Assembly (NCBI GenBank): GCA_033439295.1
Contig: JAVTLE010000014.1
Coordinates: 1,178,001 to 1,242,000, forward strand
Source of the DNA: Deuterostichococcus epilithicus
Taxonomy: Eukaryota; Chlorophyta; Trebouxiophyceae; Prasiolales; Stichococcaceae
DNA length: 64,000 nt
Direction: 5' to 3'
Below, one piece after another: positions 12,641 to 23,348 of this stretch (positions are counted from its first letter, which is position 1; every line of letters starts with the position of its first letter). The notes under the pieces were generated by a model. It saw only the letters and a list, made by a program, of their open reading frames with translations. It was not told the origin of the DNA and ran no database searches. The position numbers were made by a program, and so were the translations under genes.

Positions 12641-12683
12641 AGCAAGGGACACTAAGTCCAACTTGGACTTAGTGTCCCCTGCT
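12641..12683. repeat. Near-perfect inverted repeat (21-bp arms, 1-nt centre)
   Basis: The left arm 12641-12661 (AGCAAGGGACACTAAGTCCA plus A) pairs with the right arm 12663-12683 with one mismatch at its fifth base. The centre is a single C at 12662. It lies 62 bp after the methyltransferase stop and 176 bp before the cyclophilin start. It could be a 3'-UTR hairpin, the fused ends of a deleted element, or a palindromic protein site. Confidence 0.9.
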
Positions 12684-12858
12684 GATATTGCATACTGCAT
12701 GGCGCTTCGCCCGACAGCCGACACTTGCATTGGCCTTCTCGCAGACGTTTCTGATCAATCTTGAACAGCAGTCGTGAAGCACATCCATACGTGAATGCTA
12801 CCCGCGTGATCTCCCAGATCCACAAACCTGCACCAGCGGTTGATCAGCGCCGAGCATC

Positions 12859-14698
12859 ATGGGAGCTGGAGGTAGCAAGGGTGTGGGTGATATCGTTGCT
12901 CTGACCAAGCAGGCTGTGTCCTATCGGCCTCCGCTGGGGCCGCCAAACCCTGTGAGTCTTGACCTTCAATGCATGCGAGAACGGCCATGCACCTGATGTC
13001 CCCCTGAAGCATGCACCTATGAGGCAGCGCATGGCGAGAGACATCACAGCTTCGATCCAGCAGTGCAGCAGTTCCACTCGCCTCATGACTCGAATCGTTT
13101 GCAACGCTGCCAGTGCGCCAGCTGCACCAAGTTCATTCATGCTGATGCGCTAAAGCTTCGCCTGCCTGATCACCTCGCAGAGCAACCCCGTAGTCTATTT
13201 CGACATCGCGCTGGGTCGCTACGGCGACGCTACGCCGCTGGGCCGCATCCTGATGGAGGTAGACCACGGGCAACCGTGCCACCATGATGCATGCACCGAT
13301 TGACCTTGACGCATAATGCTGCTGTACAGTGGAGGAAAGTGCAGATGAGATTCAACCACTGTCTGTGTGCATGCGCAGCTCAAGGAAGATGTCGTGCCAA
13401 AGACAGCCCAGAATTTTGTGGAGCTGTCGAAGAAGCCGCAGGGGCAGGGGTACAAGGGCAGCCGCTTTCACCGCGTCATCCCCGGCTTCATGAACCAGGG
13501 CGTGAGTTTTGCTTCAAAGAAGACTGCAATGCCTGACAGGCCTGAGTCTGAAGTAGGACAGACGTAACGCTCTGGCACATGCTAGTCGCACCGCGACCCG
13601 GACCCTCATCCAACTCTGTCATTGATTCCCAGGGCGATTTTACGAACGACAACGGCACGGGCGGCAGGTTGGTCCTACGCCTTGAGTTGCAATGTGCTGA
13701 CAATGCTCTTAAGCAAGTAATAATATTGCTGTGACAGAGCAACATCAGGCATGTGTGTGTCTAGGTCCATCTACGGAAACCGCTTTGCGGACGAGAACTT
13801 CAACTTGCGCCACGCCGGCGAGGGAGTCCTCAGCAGTGCGTTTCCTGCCCCGCTTCCCGATCGGCATGATGCGGTCTTGTCACCGTCAATATATGCAGAA
13901 GCTGACAGTTTCCAGACCATTTTAAAAACTTGAGGGCTGACTCGCGGCGCCTCCTGCAGTGGCCAATGCCGGACCGAACACGAACGGCTCGCAGTTCTTC
14001 CTGTGCACCAAGGCCACAGGTTTCCTCGATGGAAAGCATGTTGTGTTCGGCCAGGTGAAGCGTTGCTCCTCACACCGGTCACACTTGTCATAACCCTTCG
14101 ACCCGTCAGGACCTGTCATACCGGTCCGTCGCCGCTGCGCACCATGCTTCTCACACCAGCTGAGCTCGGGCTCTGTGTGCTTGATGGCCGCATCAAGGTC
14201 ATCGAGGGGTATGAGGTGGTGAAGGCCATCGAGGCGTGCGGCAGCTCCTCAGGTGCGGCAGTGGTTGCACTCCTGCAATTCTGTCGCGTCCCCCGGTGTC
14301 TTAGTGCGCTGTGCGGACCGTGACGTGCTGGCAGACTGCTGTGCTTGCCGACCTGCACATTCGATGGCACGTGCCGCCGGCTTGCAGGCTCTACGTCGCA
14401 CGATGTCATGATCGCGGACTGCGGCGAGGGGCGGGGCCCCCCGCCGCCCACCTCTGCGTCTGCGGACGCCGCTGCCGCAGGCAAGCGATCCTTCTCCACC
14501 TCTGCCGTCGCGCCGCGGCAGCGGCAGCAGCTGCACATCCTTCAGCGCCAGCCGGCCCGCGGCATCCCGCAGTCAGCGGCCCGCCTGGGCGCTCGCAGGT
14601 GCATACCGCCATGCAGAGCATGCAGATTAGGGTTTAGTGCGCATTGCTCAGCTTGTAATGTTGTGTGCGGCAGATGGCAGCTGCTGGTTCGCATATAG
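12859..14698 (+). CDS. Cyclophilin-type peptidyl-prolyl cis-trans isomerase with C-terminal tail
   Basis: Catalyses cis-trans isomerisation at proline. Exons: 12859-12951, 13181-13258, 13379-13501, 13633-13667, 13765-13835, 13960-14054, 14198-14252, 14388-14698, giving about 286 aa. The cyclophilin domain spans about residues 34-210. It has the active-site [12 protein letters not shown] (Arg89), [20 protein letters not shown] and DGKHVVFG (His160). The Trp that contacts cyclosporin in human CypA is Phe155 here (ATGFLDGKH). The N terminus [11 protein letters not shown] fits the myristoylation pattern M-G-x-x-x-S-K, followed by a Pro-rich linker. After VMIADCGE comes an Ala/Arg/Gln-rich tail of about 85 residues with no known domain. 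The last exon may instead splice at a donor after 14600, so the C-terminal 30 residues are uncertain. The phase of the first seven introns is exact. Confidence 0.9.
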
Positions 14699-15662
14699 GA
14701 TCAATGCCTGCACCATGTATACCACTGGCAATGTCCTGAAAGCACAAATGTGCTATCAAGGGCGGCCATCAGGTAGCTGCTTGCTAGGTATTGACGGCAA
14801 TATGTGCCCTTCTCCACATCTCATCGTGCTCTGCTGTGTGGCTGTGCAGGTCAGTGAGCTCCCGCATCGCCATGGCGTCGCGTGCTGCTGCTGGCAAGGG
14901 CTGCAACAGCGTCACGCGCGGCGTGGCGCGGTGCTGAGTGTGCAAGTAGGCACTTGAGAAGCTGCAACTCTTAACTTGTTGAGCACTGCTAGAATTTGCA
15001 GCCACAAGTGTGGAGGTGGAGGCTTGGAGAGAATGGTGAGCGTTGCAGCTCTTTTCTTGACCCTCTGCGGAAGCAGAACACACTGCGCCGTTGTCTCTTG
15101 AATTGCAAATGCCAATCAACGACCAGAAAGCTCTCGAGTACGCCATGCGGCCCCCCAGCTGCTAGGACAAATGCAAATGTAACAAACATCTACAGCTGCT
15201 CTACTGTTCTACAAATGCCCCTGTTGAAACCACCTGCCGTCAGGCCAGCTGTCACACCCTGTCCTAGGTACGCATTCGGATTCACTTGGTATGTTTTGAG
15301 CCTCACATGCCTCGCCCGTCAAACCCACAGAATCCCCGGCCCGTCAGATGCACCGCAAACGAAGTGCGTTAAGAAATGAAGCTAGCAGTCTCGGCGCGCC
15401 CTCCAACTGCTGCCAGCGCCAGAGGGGAGGTGCAGTCGATGGCGCGTCGTCTGGTCCCCGCTCATGCCCACCATGACAAAGTTTGCCGCCGTCAGAGTGC
15501 AACACCCTGCCCCCGCGAGCCCCCAGCATACTGTTCGAACCCACGGCACTCGTGCGCGTTAGGTCAGGCAGAGGCAGACCCGGCGCAACGGGCCGCCGGC
15601 TGCAGGTTCCACATCCCCGGGCCTGCCCACGTCACGACCGCTCAGCCTTGAGCCACAGCCGC
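14699..15662. other. Intergenic between convergent cyclophilin and SKI3-like genes
   Basis: 964 bp holding the 3' ends of two convergent genes. I looked for a further cyclophilin exon on the plus strand and for further TPR exons of the SKI3-like gene on the minus strand, and found none with a recognisable motif. No RNA gene or repeat was seen. Confidence 0.45.
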
Positions 15663-18600
15663 TCAGCCCTGGACCTCGGCGGCAAACCCAGGGAAGGACT
15701 TCTCGCCAGAGGTGCCGGCCCACTCCGCCAGCGACCCGACGCGGTCCATCTCGTAGCCCGCCACCAGCTTCTTCAGGCCCACCACTGCGGTGCGGCAGGC
15801 AGGACGGATCGTCAAGCCACGCACCCACCATCCGCCATGGCAAGTGCCTAAAGCGGACGCGCTTGGCCGCCAGCGAGCCAGCGGCCCATGCATGCTCAGC
15901 AATGCAACGCCACACATCCAGCCGCAGTCAGGTGCGGCGGTGGTTAGGCAGGGTAGTGGCGGCCATGACGGTTTTCAAAATCCCAGCGGCAGCAAAGGTG
16001 ACCACCGACATGATTGCGGAAGGAGGGACAATGGCGCACGGGCGTCGGGCTGCTGCGGCTCGATGGTAAGGGAAGCCTGGTACATGTCGCGCGCGGCAGC
16101 GGGGTCTTCTCCCACCTCCCGCTCCCAGTTGCCCAGCCACGCCAGCGCCGCCGCCTGCGCATGGCCCTCGTACTGCGAGCCCGCCTCGAAGTGCTGCCGT
16201 GCCTGGCGGCAGGAAGGGCAGGCAGAGTCAAGAGCTGCAGCTCGTTTCGTGTATTGGATGGAAGAGCCACAACAAGGCATGATGCACGCCTTGGAGACGA
16301 GATTCGCTAAAAAGCGAACGAACCACTCCTGCAGCTCGCTCAGGGAGTTCTCGTGAGCTTCACAGAGGTGGCAGTCTAACCCCAGGCTTCAGCCAGTGGA
16401 CACGCGTGCCGACGTAAAGCAAAAGCACAAAAATGACTGCATCAAATTGACCTTCGGGCTCCCAGCCGGAGGGGAGAATGAGTCAGGTGCCAAGTACTAT
16501 CAGACGAACAGATGGGTCTGCTCCAGCAGAATTTGGGTCGCAGGTGCAGGCGGCACACCTCCTGCCGATCGTTGCCAGAGATCTCCCACAGCACGCGGCC
16601 CAACTTGTAGTGGTGCTCCGCAATCTCCCATTCCGTAACCGCAGAGCCCTCCCCCTCCGCCGCCTCCAGCGCCAGCTGCAGGTGCTGCTTCGCCGTCTGC
16701 ACGCAGGGAAAACACTCATCACGAGCATCTCAATACCCCGCCAGGCAGTCGAGCAGCCGGCACCAGAGGCTTCATCCCCGGCTAGAGCAGCAGGACCGCG
16801 CCCGGCAGGCGCGGTGCCGCGCAGTGCGCTTGCAACGGACCCGCATCAAGTCAGCACCAGAGGAGCTCGCAACGAAAGTGGCAGGATGCGGCGGGCAGGG
16901 ACCCGCTGAGTCCAACCTGCAACAGCACGTTTATTCCCTAAAGACGATCGTCAAGCGAGCCCCTGAACCCTAAAATGCCGCACCAGGAGGTCGCCGTCCT
17001 CAAAGGCAATCCAGGCGTATTCGGAGTGCGCCCAGTGCTCCGCGCGGCCGTGGCCCAGCAGCGCCTTGCCCAGAATCTTCTCGTACTGCCACTTGGCCTT
17101 GGGCCGCTCCCCCCGCTCCAGCAGCACCTGTTCAGGGATTGGAAATAGTGTTTAGAGACAGTAAACAGGGTCGTCCATCCTGTCACATCGCCAGCCGCTT
17201 CAGTGTGTGAAAGTTCGCTTGCTGCGGGAGGCCCTCACCATGCTTCCCGACCGGGCGTCACTGCAAGCAGGTCTGAAGCGGCCTTAAGAAGCCAAAACGC
17301 GGGGCCGCAAAATCCAGTACGTCCAGCGCTGCTGCAGCATGCAGGAAAAGCAAAGACCGCGCTGCGAGGCAGAGGTGAACCCCCTCGCGGCAGCGACATC
17401 ACATGCAGCCAGGCGTCGAGCACCTTGGCAATGCCGCGCAGCGCCTCCTGGTGGATGTTTTTGGGCGTGCTGCCCGACATCTCGCTGAAGGCGCCCTCGC
17501 CCTCGCTCACCCACCCTGCAGCGACAGGTCGTGCAGGGCAGCCGTCAACAAAATGGCGACTTCAGATGTGCGAGAGCCGCTCCGGGCTCGCAAGAATTTG
17601 CATGCTGCCCGCAGCGGCAGAGAAACACCTCAGGTGCTAGCCGATGCCAACTCGCATGGATTGTAATGCACAGCCATACTGCATCGAATTGATGTCAAGT
17701 CGGGTACGTCACGCAGCACGCTGCCGAAACAGCGCCAGCAGCGCAGGCGCAAGGCCCTTTCAATCTCTTCTGTCACGGTCGACCTGTTGACTCACCTGCA
17801 AGGACCTTGAAGGCGAGCTCTGCCTCCTCCAGGCGGCCCATGCGGCGCAGTGTCTTGCCCACCAGCAGCCGCATCGACAGCGCAAACTGGCCCAGCGTCT
17901 CATGCCCCCGCTGCCGCCGCCGCACCGACCACGCCAGCCTGGTTGGGAAGGAGCAGGCGTGCGTCACAGGGGTGTGCATAATGGGCTGCGACTTGAAGCC
18001 CGCAGGACTGACGGCCCTGAGAGAGTGGTTCAGCCACAATCGTCGTCGCCTGTCATTTCAGAGACACGAGGCTTGGGGGATGCAGGCTGTTCGGCCAGGC
18101 TGCGGTGACCGCACGGCCAGGCTGCAGTGGTGACAGGTCAGCAAAGACGTGGCGACTCACCCGGCGACGCCCGTCTCGTAGCACTTTTCGTACTGCCGCT
18201 CCTGGTACTGCAGCTCTGCCAGCCCCAGCCAGCCGGCCGCGCTATCCGCGCCGCGATCCACGCCCGCCGCCAGGCACTGCGCGCAGCAGCACGGCAACAC
18301 ACGATTGGACACCCTGCAGGCGCCCTCGGTCAGACCTCTGGACGCTCCATGTGCAGCCATACCGAGGGCTGTGTTCTCGGAACCGTGTTGTCTGCCCTGG
18401 CGGTACCAGCGGTTCCAGCGGCTCACTGCTGTGCTCGTCACAATGCCAAAGAAGCGTGCAACCTTGGTGATGTGCCGGCGCTCGGCCGAGGCATACAAAT
18501 TTGTTCAGACTCCCATTCAGCTCCCATTCAGTTCCCGACGAGTGGCGCACCTTGGTGATATGCCGCCGCTTAGCTGCTGTGGACGGCGTGTCAGGCGCCA

Positions 18601-21600
18601 GCAGGCGGCGCCGCAGCGCGAGGCCAACCGCCACGTAGGAGGAGGCGGCCCAGGGGAACTGGTGCGCCAGCGTCAGCCCGCACTGCTCCACCTGCGCATC
18701 GACAGCACGCCGCCGCAGACTCAGGCCCTGAGCATGACACATCAGCGGCGCGTGTGGTGGCCATTGTACTCCTGCTACATTTTACTCGAAATGGCGTGCG
18801 CATGATCTATGCTGAGGGGCGCCAAACATGTCGGTTGGGATTCATCAGCACAGGGTGCCCGCGGCGCGGGAACGCAGCACCTTGCTGGTGACGAGGTCGC
18901 TGCGCAGAAGGTCCATCGGGTCGCCGGGCAGCGCGAAGCCATTGCCGAAGCTGCTGCTGCGCCGGTGCGCCGCCTGCGGTGCAGATCGAGACTTGAGAAG
19001 ACTGTCCAGGTGCACAGTGAATGCCACCCACCACTATGCAGAAACAGAGATTTGGCAGCAGACTGACAACACGCTCTTAAATCCTGCTTCTCAGAGGCGG
19101 AGCCACTGGGGAGGCACCCACCCCTGTTGAAGACCAGCTGCCGACGGCTGCTGCCTGGTGGGCATTTGGCACAGGCGCCGGAGCCCCAAATGGCGACGGG
19201 ATCACGCCTCCCTGCACCAGTTGCAAGACAAAACAAATCTCTTCAGATCACAGGGAGGGCTGCTGCAGAGTGCGAGGATGCGAAGTGCTTGAAAACCCAC
19301 GTTCTTTCACAGCATTCCAGCTCGCCTGCAACGAGGGGCTGGTGTCTGCGCTCTTGTCCCCGCCTGCGAAGATGTTGTCCTTCAGCTGTTCGCGTATGGA
19401 ATCGCAGCCCGTGAAGCTGGTGCTGCGGCGGCTGACGCTGAGGTCGGTCGTATGCTCCAGGTCCTGCACCATGCAGGGCCAGGGACTCGAGCACACATGT
19501 TCAGGCTGCCCATCTGCAGCAGGCACTGCAAGAAAGTGCCTCGGGGACAGGCTGCGACGCTGTGCGCTCACGCAAAAGCTTTGCCCGTACGCTTGGAAAG
19601 CCAGGTAGACGCAGCCCGCCGCCGCATGTCCAAGCATAGTGTGGCAGTAGAATGAATGACGCCCTTCTGTCCTCGGGACCTCTGAAGCCTCCCAAGCCCA
19701 GCACACAGCCCGCTGCGACAGCACGGGCAGGCACGGGCGTTTCATCACTGGGCGGGCACGACAGCGCACCAGGGGCGGCGAGGTGCCGCAAAAGCCCCGG
19801 TCCAGCGACCGCCGCGAGGTGCCCAGCGACGCGCCGGTGGCGCTGCGGTCCAGCGAGCGGCGGTGCGACGGCGAGCGCGGCGCGTCCGAGAAGGAGGCCC
19901 GCCGGTTGGGGGACTGCTGCACGCCGCGCGGCGAGATGTGCCCCCGCGGCGACATCGACAGCGGCGAGCTGGCCGAGCGGGGCGTGCCCGCCACGTTGCC
20001 CAGGTGCCCGCGCGGCGAGGTCGACAGCGGGCCGCCAGACGCCGGCCGAGGCGCCGACGTGTTGATGCTGCCCAGGCCGCCAGGCTGCAGGCAGGCAATA
20101 GGGTAACGACATGAAAAACAGGCTTGCTTTTGCTTGAGAAGGCGCGTACGCCCAGGCTGAACCGTGCCGGTGCGATCCAGGTTCAGCCAGGTCCATACCC
20201 TGTGGCTGCGGCCCCAGCTGGTGCCGCAGCGGGTCCGCTTGCCATGTTGGATATGAGGCCTGGCATCTGCCTACAAGGTCCAGTGATTCAAGTCAGGTCG
20301 TTTCCATCTGTCCCATGGCAAATGAACCGTCCTGTGGCGCCGCTCACCCGTGTGCCGACCATGGCGTGCAGATCGCCCGACATGGACTTGGGCAGGTGCG
20401 GGCGCAGGCCCCCATACCTGTGCGCACGGGTTCTCACACATAAATGCTCGAGGGCAAGCAGCACTGGACATTTCTGACAAACAGACAGTTCGCGATAGCA
20501 CCTTTGTAGATCCAAGAGCGCATCATGGCAGCAGGCCTTACAGCTCTTCCGTCTCCTCCCACAGCCAGATGGCCGCCTCGAAGGGGTACGGCGTGCAGCA
20601 CCCGCCGCTGTTGGTCTCGATCATGTCCTTGCACACGCGCAGCGCCTGGAGGCGCTTCTCCTGCCGCGCCGCCGACCTGCAGTGGTCCGGTTACCAGCTG
20701 TCACGTGCGATGCGCCAGGGTCGGGGCCGAGCACTCCTCCATCATACCGGCTCCCACTGCTCTCGACGTTCCTCAGGAGGTTACTCAGCCAATATCCTCG
20801 CCAGACCATTGGTTCCAGGCAAGTGCCGGGAAATGCCTCTGCGCTTGCAGTTCTGGTTTAGGAGACTCGCCTGGGAGGATAGGCGCCCAGAAGCGACAGG
20901 TGGCGCTGCAGATGATGTTCGTGATACCGCACAAAGCGTGGCGACGGCTGCGTCGTCTGCACGATCTGCCGCAGCGTCTCCGCCAGCCCGCCCTCAGCCT
21001 GGACATCGCATGATGTTGTATCAGGTTGGTCGTGTGAAAGCAAGCACGCTTGTCTGGCTCTGTTGCGTCGCTGCGGCCGGTGCAGCCGCCACCAGACCTG
21101 CCTGCCCATGGCTGCGTGCACTTGCACAGGGTAGCAGGAAGTGGAATTGTAGCAGCACAGCAGAAAGTGCAGTGCCAGCGCACCTCCATGTCGTTGGAGC
21201 GAGTGGCGTCCACTGCGCGCTGCACGTAGCTCAGGGAGCGCGCCAAGTGGCGCGGTTTTGTGGTCTCCGCCTCCATGCGCGCATGGATCTCGCGCTGCAC
21301 GATGCCCTCCTCCACCTTGATCTGCACAAGGCCATATGATACTTTGAGCCACAGTTGTTCGACAGGCTCGAATGGCGGACTGTGCCTGGTCACACTAAGG
21401 CATGCTGGCGCTGCACACGTGCCGTTCCTCCACTGTGATCTGCACTGTTTACCAAGAAGTCTTTGAGTTGACATTCCAAAGCTCAGCTGGTCCGCCGCCT
21501 TGATCTGCCGGACTGGTTGGTGGCCCAGTCACCTGGACGTTTATGAGTTGGTGGACCATGCCTGCATCGTGGGCAGGCCGCACCAACCGCCCGCACACGG

Positions 21601-22854
21601 CAAGCGCTTGATCCGCCTGCATCATGTGGTTTTAGTGCGCATACGGTCCTGCAGTGTAACGGTCTTTCAAGCCTGCCGTTGGCACAAGCTTTCCCAGCCC
21701 TGCTTTTTGCGCACGGCGGCCTAGAAGCGGCCGCCGCAGCCAAGGTCGCCTGCATCTGCTCCCGGCAACTTCCGCCAGTGCGATGTCAGACAGGAAAGTG
21801 GACCTGGATGTCGGCCAGGAAGCAGAGCGCCTCCAGGCGCTGCTCCTCGCTGGCGAGCGGCATGCCAAGCAGGTCCCGCAGCTGTGCCTCTGCGTGGGCC
21901 AGGCACCCCATGCGCTCGTAGCACTCCGCCAAGCGCCACAGGAACTCGCGCGTCTTTGCCAGCTGCTCGACCTCGCCCGGCCGGCTGCCCTGCGCCAGCC
22001 GCAACTGCACGGCAGGGGCAGGATGCAGGCTCATCAGGCACCTTGGCACCCCAGCATCTGCACCATTGTGCCCGCCAAGAGCACGTCACCGGCCCATCGT
22101 GCTTCCAGCTTTGCGTGGCTGCCGAATGTCCGCACAGTGTGCATGTAAACTACATGATGCAGTGCCGTGGCACATGCTGAGCGCCGCACCACTGGCGGCT
22201 GTCGACCTAAGATGCATGACTGAAGGTGCAGCGTGGGACGCATACACGGTGATAACACGCGCAATCGCAGCCATCTTTCCGATAGCTCACCAGCTTGCGG
22301 TAGGTCTCCACGGCCTTGGCCTGTTGACCTGCCGCCACCTCCACCTCGGCGACGCCTTCCCATGCCGGCAGCGCATTTGGATCCAGCTCCGTGGCTTTCG
22401 TGTAGGACGTGATCGCTGCCTCGTGGTTGCCGGCACAGAACGACGCCTTGCCTCCCAGCCTGCACGCACGGCACAGGTTTGCTCGGTGGCAAGGACCTGT
22501 CGGAAGCCACAACTAATGAGGTACGGCAAGTGAGGTGCCTCGACAGGGCAGTTATGCGGACGAAGATCCGAATCTTTGAATGGTTTGCAGATGAGTCTGG
22601 AACATAGCAGGGCGTGGGCGGCATGGGGACACGGCGAAGTTGGGGACAGCTAGCACCGAGCTCAAAGCTCGAACAGGGAGTTCGGCTGCAACGCACACTA
22701 ACGCCTTGTACTGCTCCTCGTCCGTCTTGCCGAGGTGCACCGCGGAAGCACTCAGGCTGATGGCCTCGTCAAAGTGGCTGGACAGGAGGCTCTTCAAGGC
22801 CCTGCCGACCTCCACCTCCGAGGCTGACCGCTGCAACATCTTGCCAGCCACCAT
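15663..22854 (-). CDS. SKI3: SKI3/TTC37-like TPR protein (superkiller complex scaffold), shortened
   Basis: Scaffold of the cytosolic SKI complex that feeds RNA to the exosome. Eighteen exons: 22697-22854, 22291-22459, 21804-22004, 21184-21321, 20871-20998, 20542-20676, 20348-20417, 19770-20084, 19326-19463, 18881-18973, 18551-18727, 18161-18276, 17796-17938, 17424-17515, 16984-17127, 16559-16696, 16040-16202, 15663-15784; about 879 aa. Phase is kept at all 17 junctions. The N-terminal TPR (AAITSYTKATELDPNALPAW) and later EIAEHHYKLGRVLWEISGND, then LGNWEREVGEDPAAARDMYQ, follow the order of animal TTC37 and plant SKI3. Residues about 334-515 are a Ser/Pro/Arg-rich insert. The protein ends soon after the block that precedes the long C-terminal TPR array in relatives, so it is shorter than plant or animal homologues. 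The intron after exon 5, and probably the one after exon 9, starts with GC. Exon 4 may instead begin at 21504 in the same frame. The SKI3 identity is from remembered similarity. Confidence 0.78.
18460..18570 (-). repeat. Duplicated exon end with 5' splice site in SKI3-like gene
   Basis: 18548-18570 is the end of exon 11 (coding RRHITK) plus its donor. 18460-18482, 66-88 bp further into the following intron, repeats it at 20 of 23 positions and also encodes RRHITK before a GT. Between them is a short tandem duplication of CTCCCATTCAG. The second donor could compete with the first. Confidence 0.75.
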
Positions 22855-23348
22855 CCTGGCGCCACACGCAAGGGTGAGCTGGCCGACAAACTCAACGTTC
22901 GAGTCGGGTCATTGGCTGATTTGCTCGCTTCAGGCCAAGGTACAACATACCCAGCGTGGCAGCTTCCGCACAATTCTGAAACAGCCAGCACAAGCCGCGC
23001 CGACTACAGTATGTTTGGGACAGCGTGATGTGATCGCTGTTGAAAAAGATTGCAGCGAGACGCGGCCTGAAACAAGTACGCGCGAAGACTCCGCCCGACG
23101 AATTTGGGCAAATCGTGCGAGTCCAGATATTTCTAGCGTCCTGTTTGATTCCGTCATATCCCCTGGGTCAGTTTGTACAAAGCGCTCACGTTGCCGAACG
23201 CCACGAGCGTTGCAGCACTGATTCGCTATCACAACACAATTGGGATTGAACACCAGTCGAACGGGACGACCCTCACCGCAAAACTTCTTGCTGCACAGAT
23301 CTCCGAAACTCTCCGGAACGAGCATCACGATCGTCACTGGACCAGCAA
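22855..23348. promoter_or_regulatory. Divergent 5' region between SKI3-like and glycerol kinase genes
   Basis: 494 bp between the two start codons. It must carry both promoters. GC is lower than in the exons and several AT-rich patches occur near 23030-23060 and 23140-23240. No firm TATA box or known motif was identified. Confidence 0.45.

Noticed and set aside
20350-21339. Plus-strand open frame of 329 codons
   Set aside because: Antisense shadow of SKI3-like exons 4-7. Its product has no recognisable motif.
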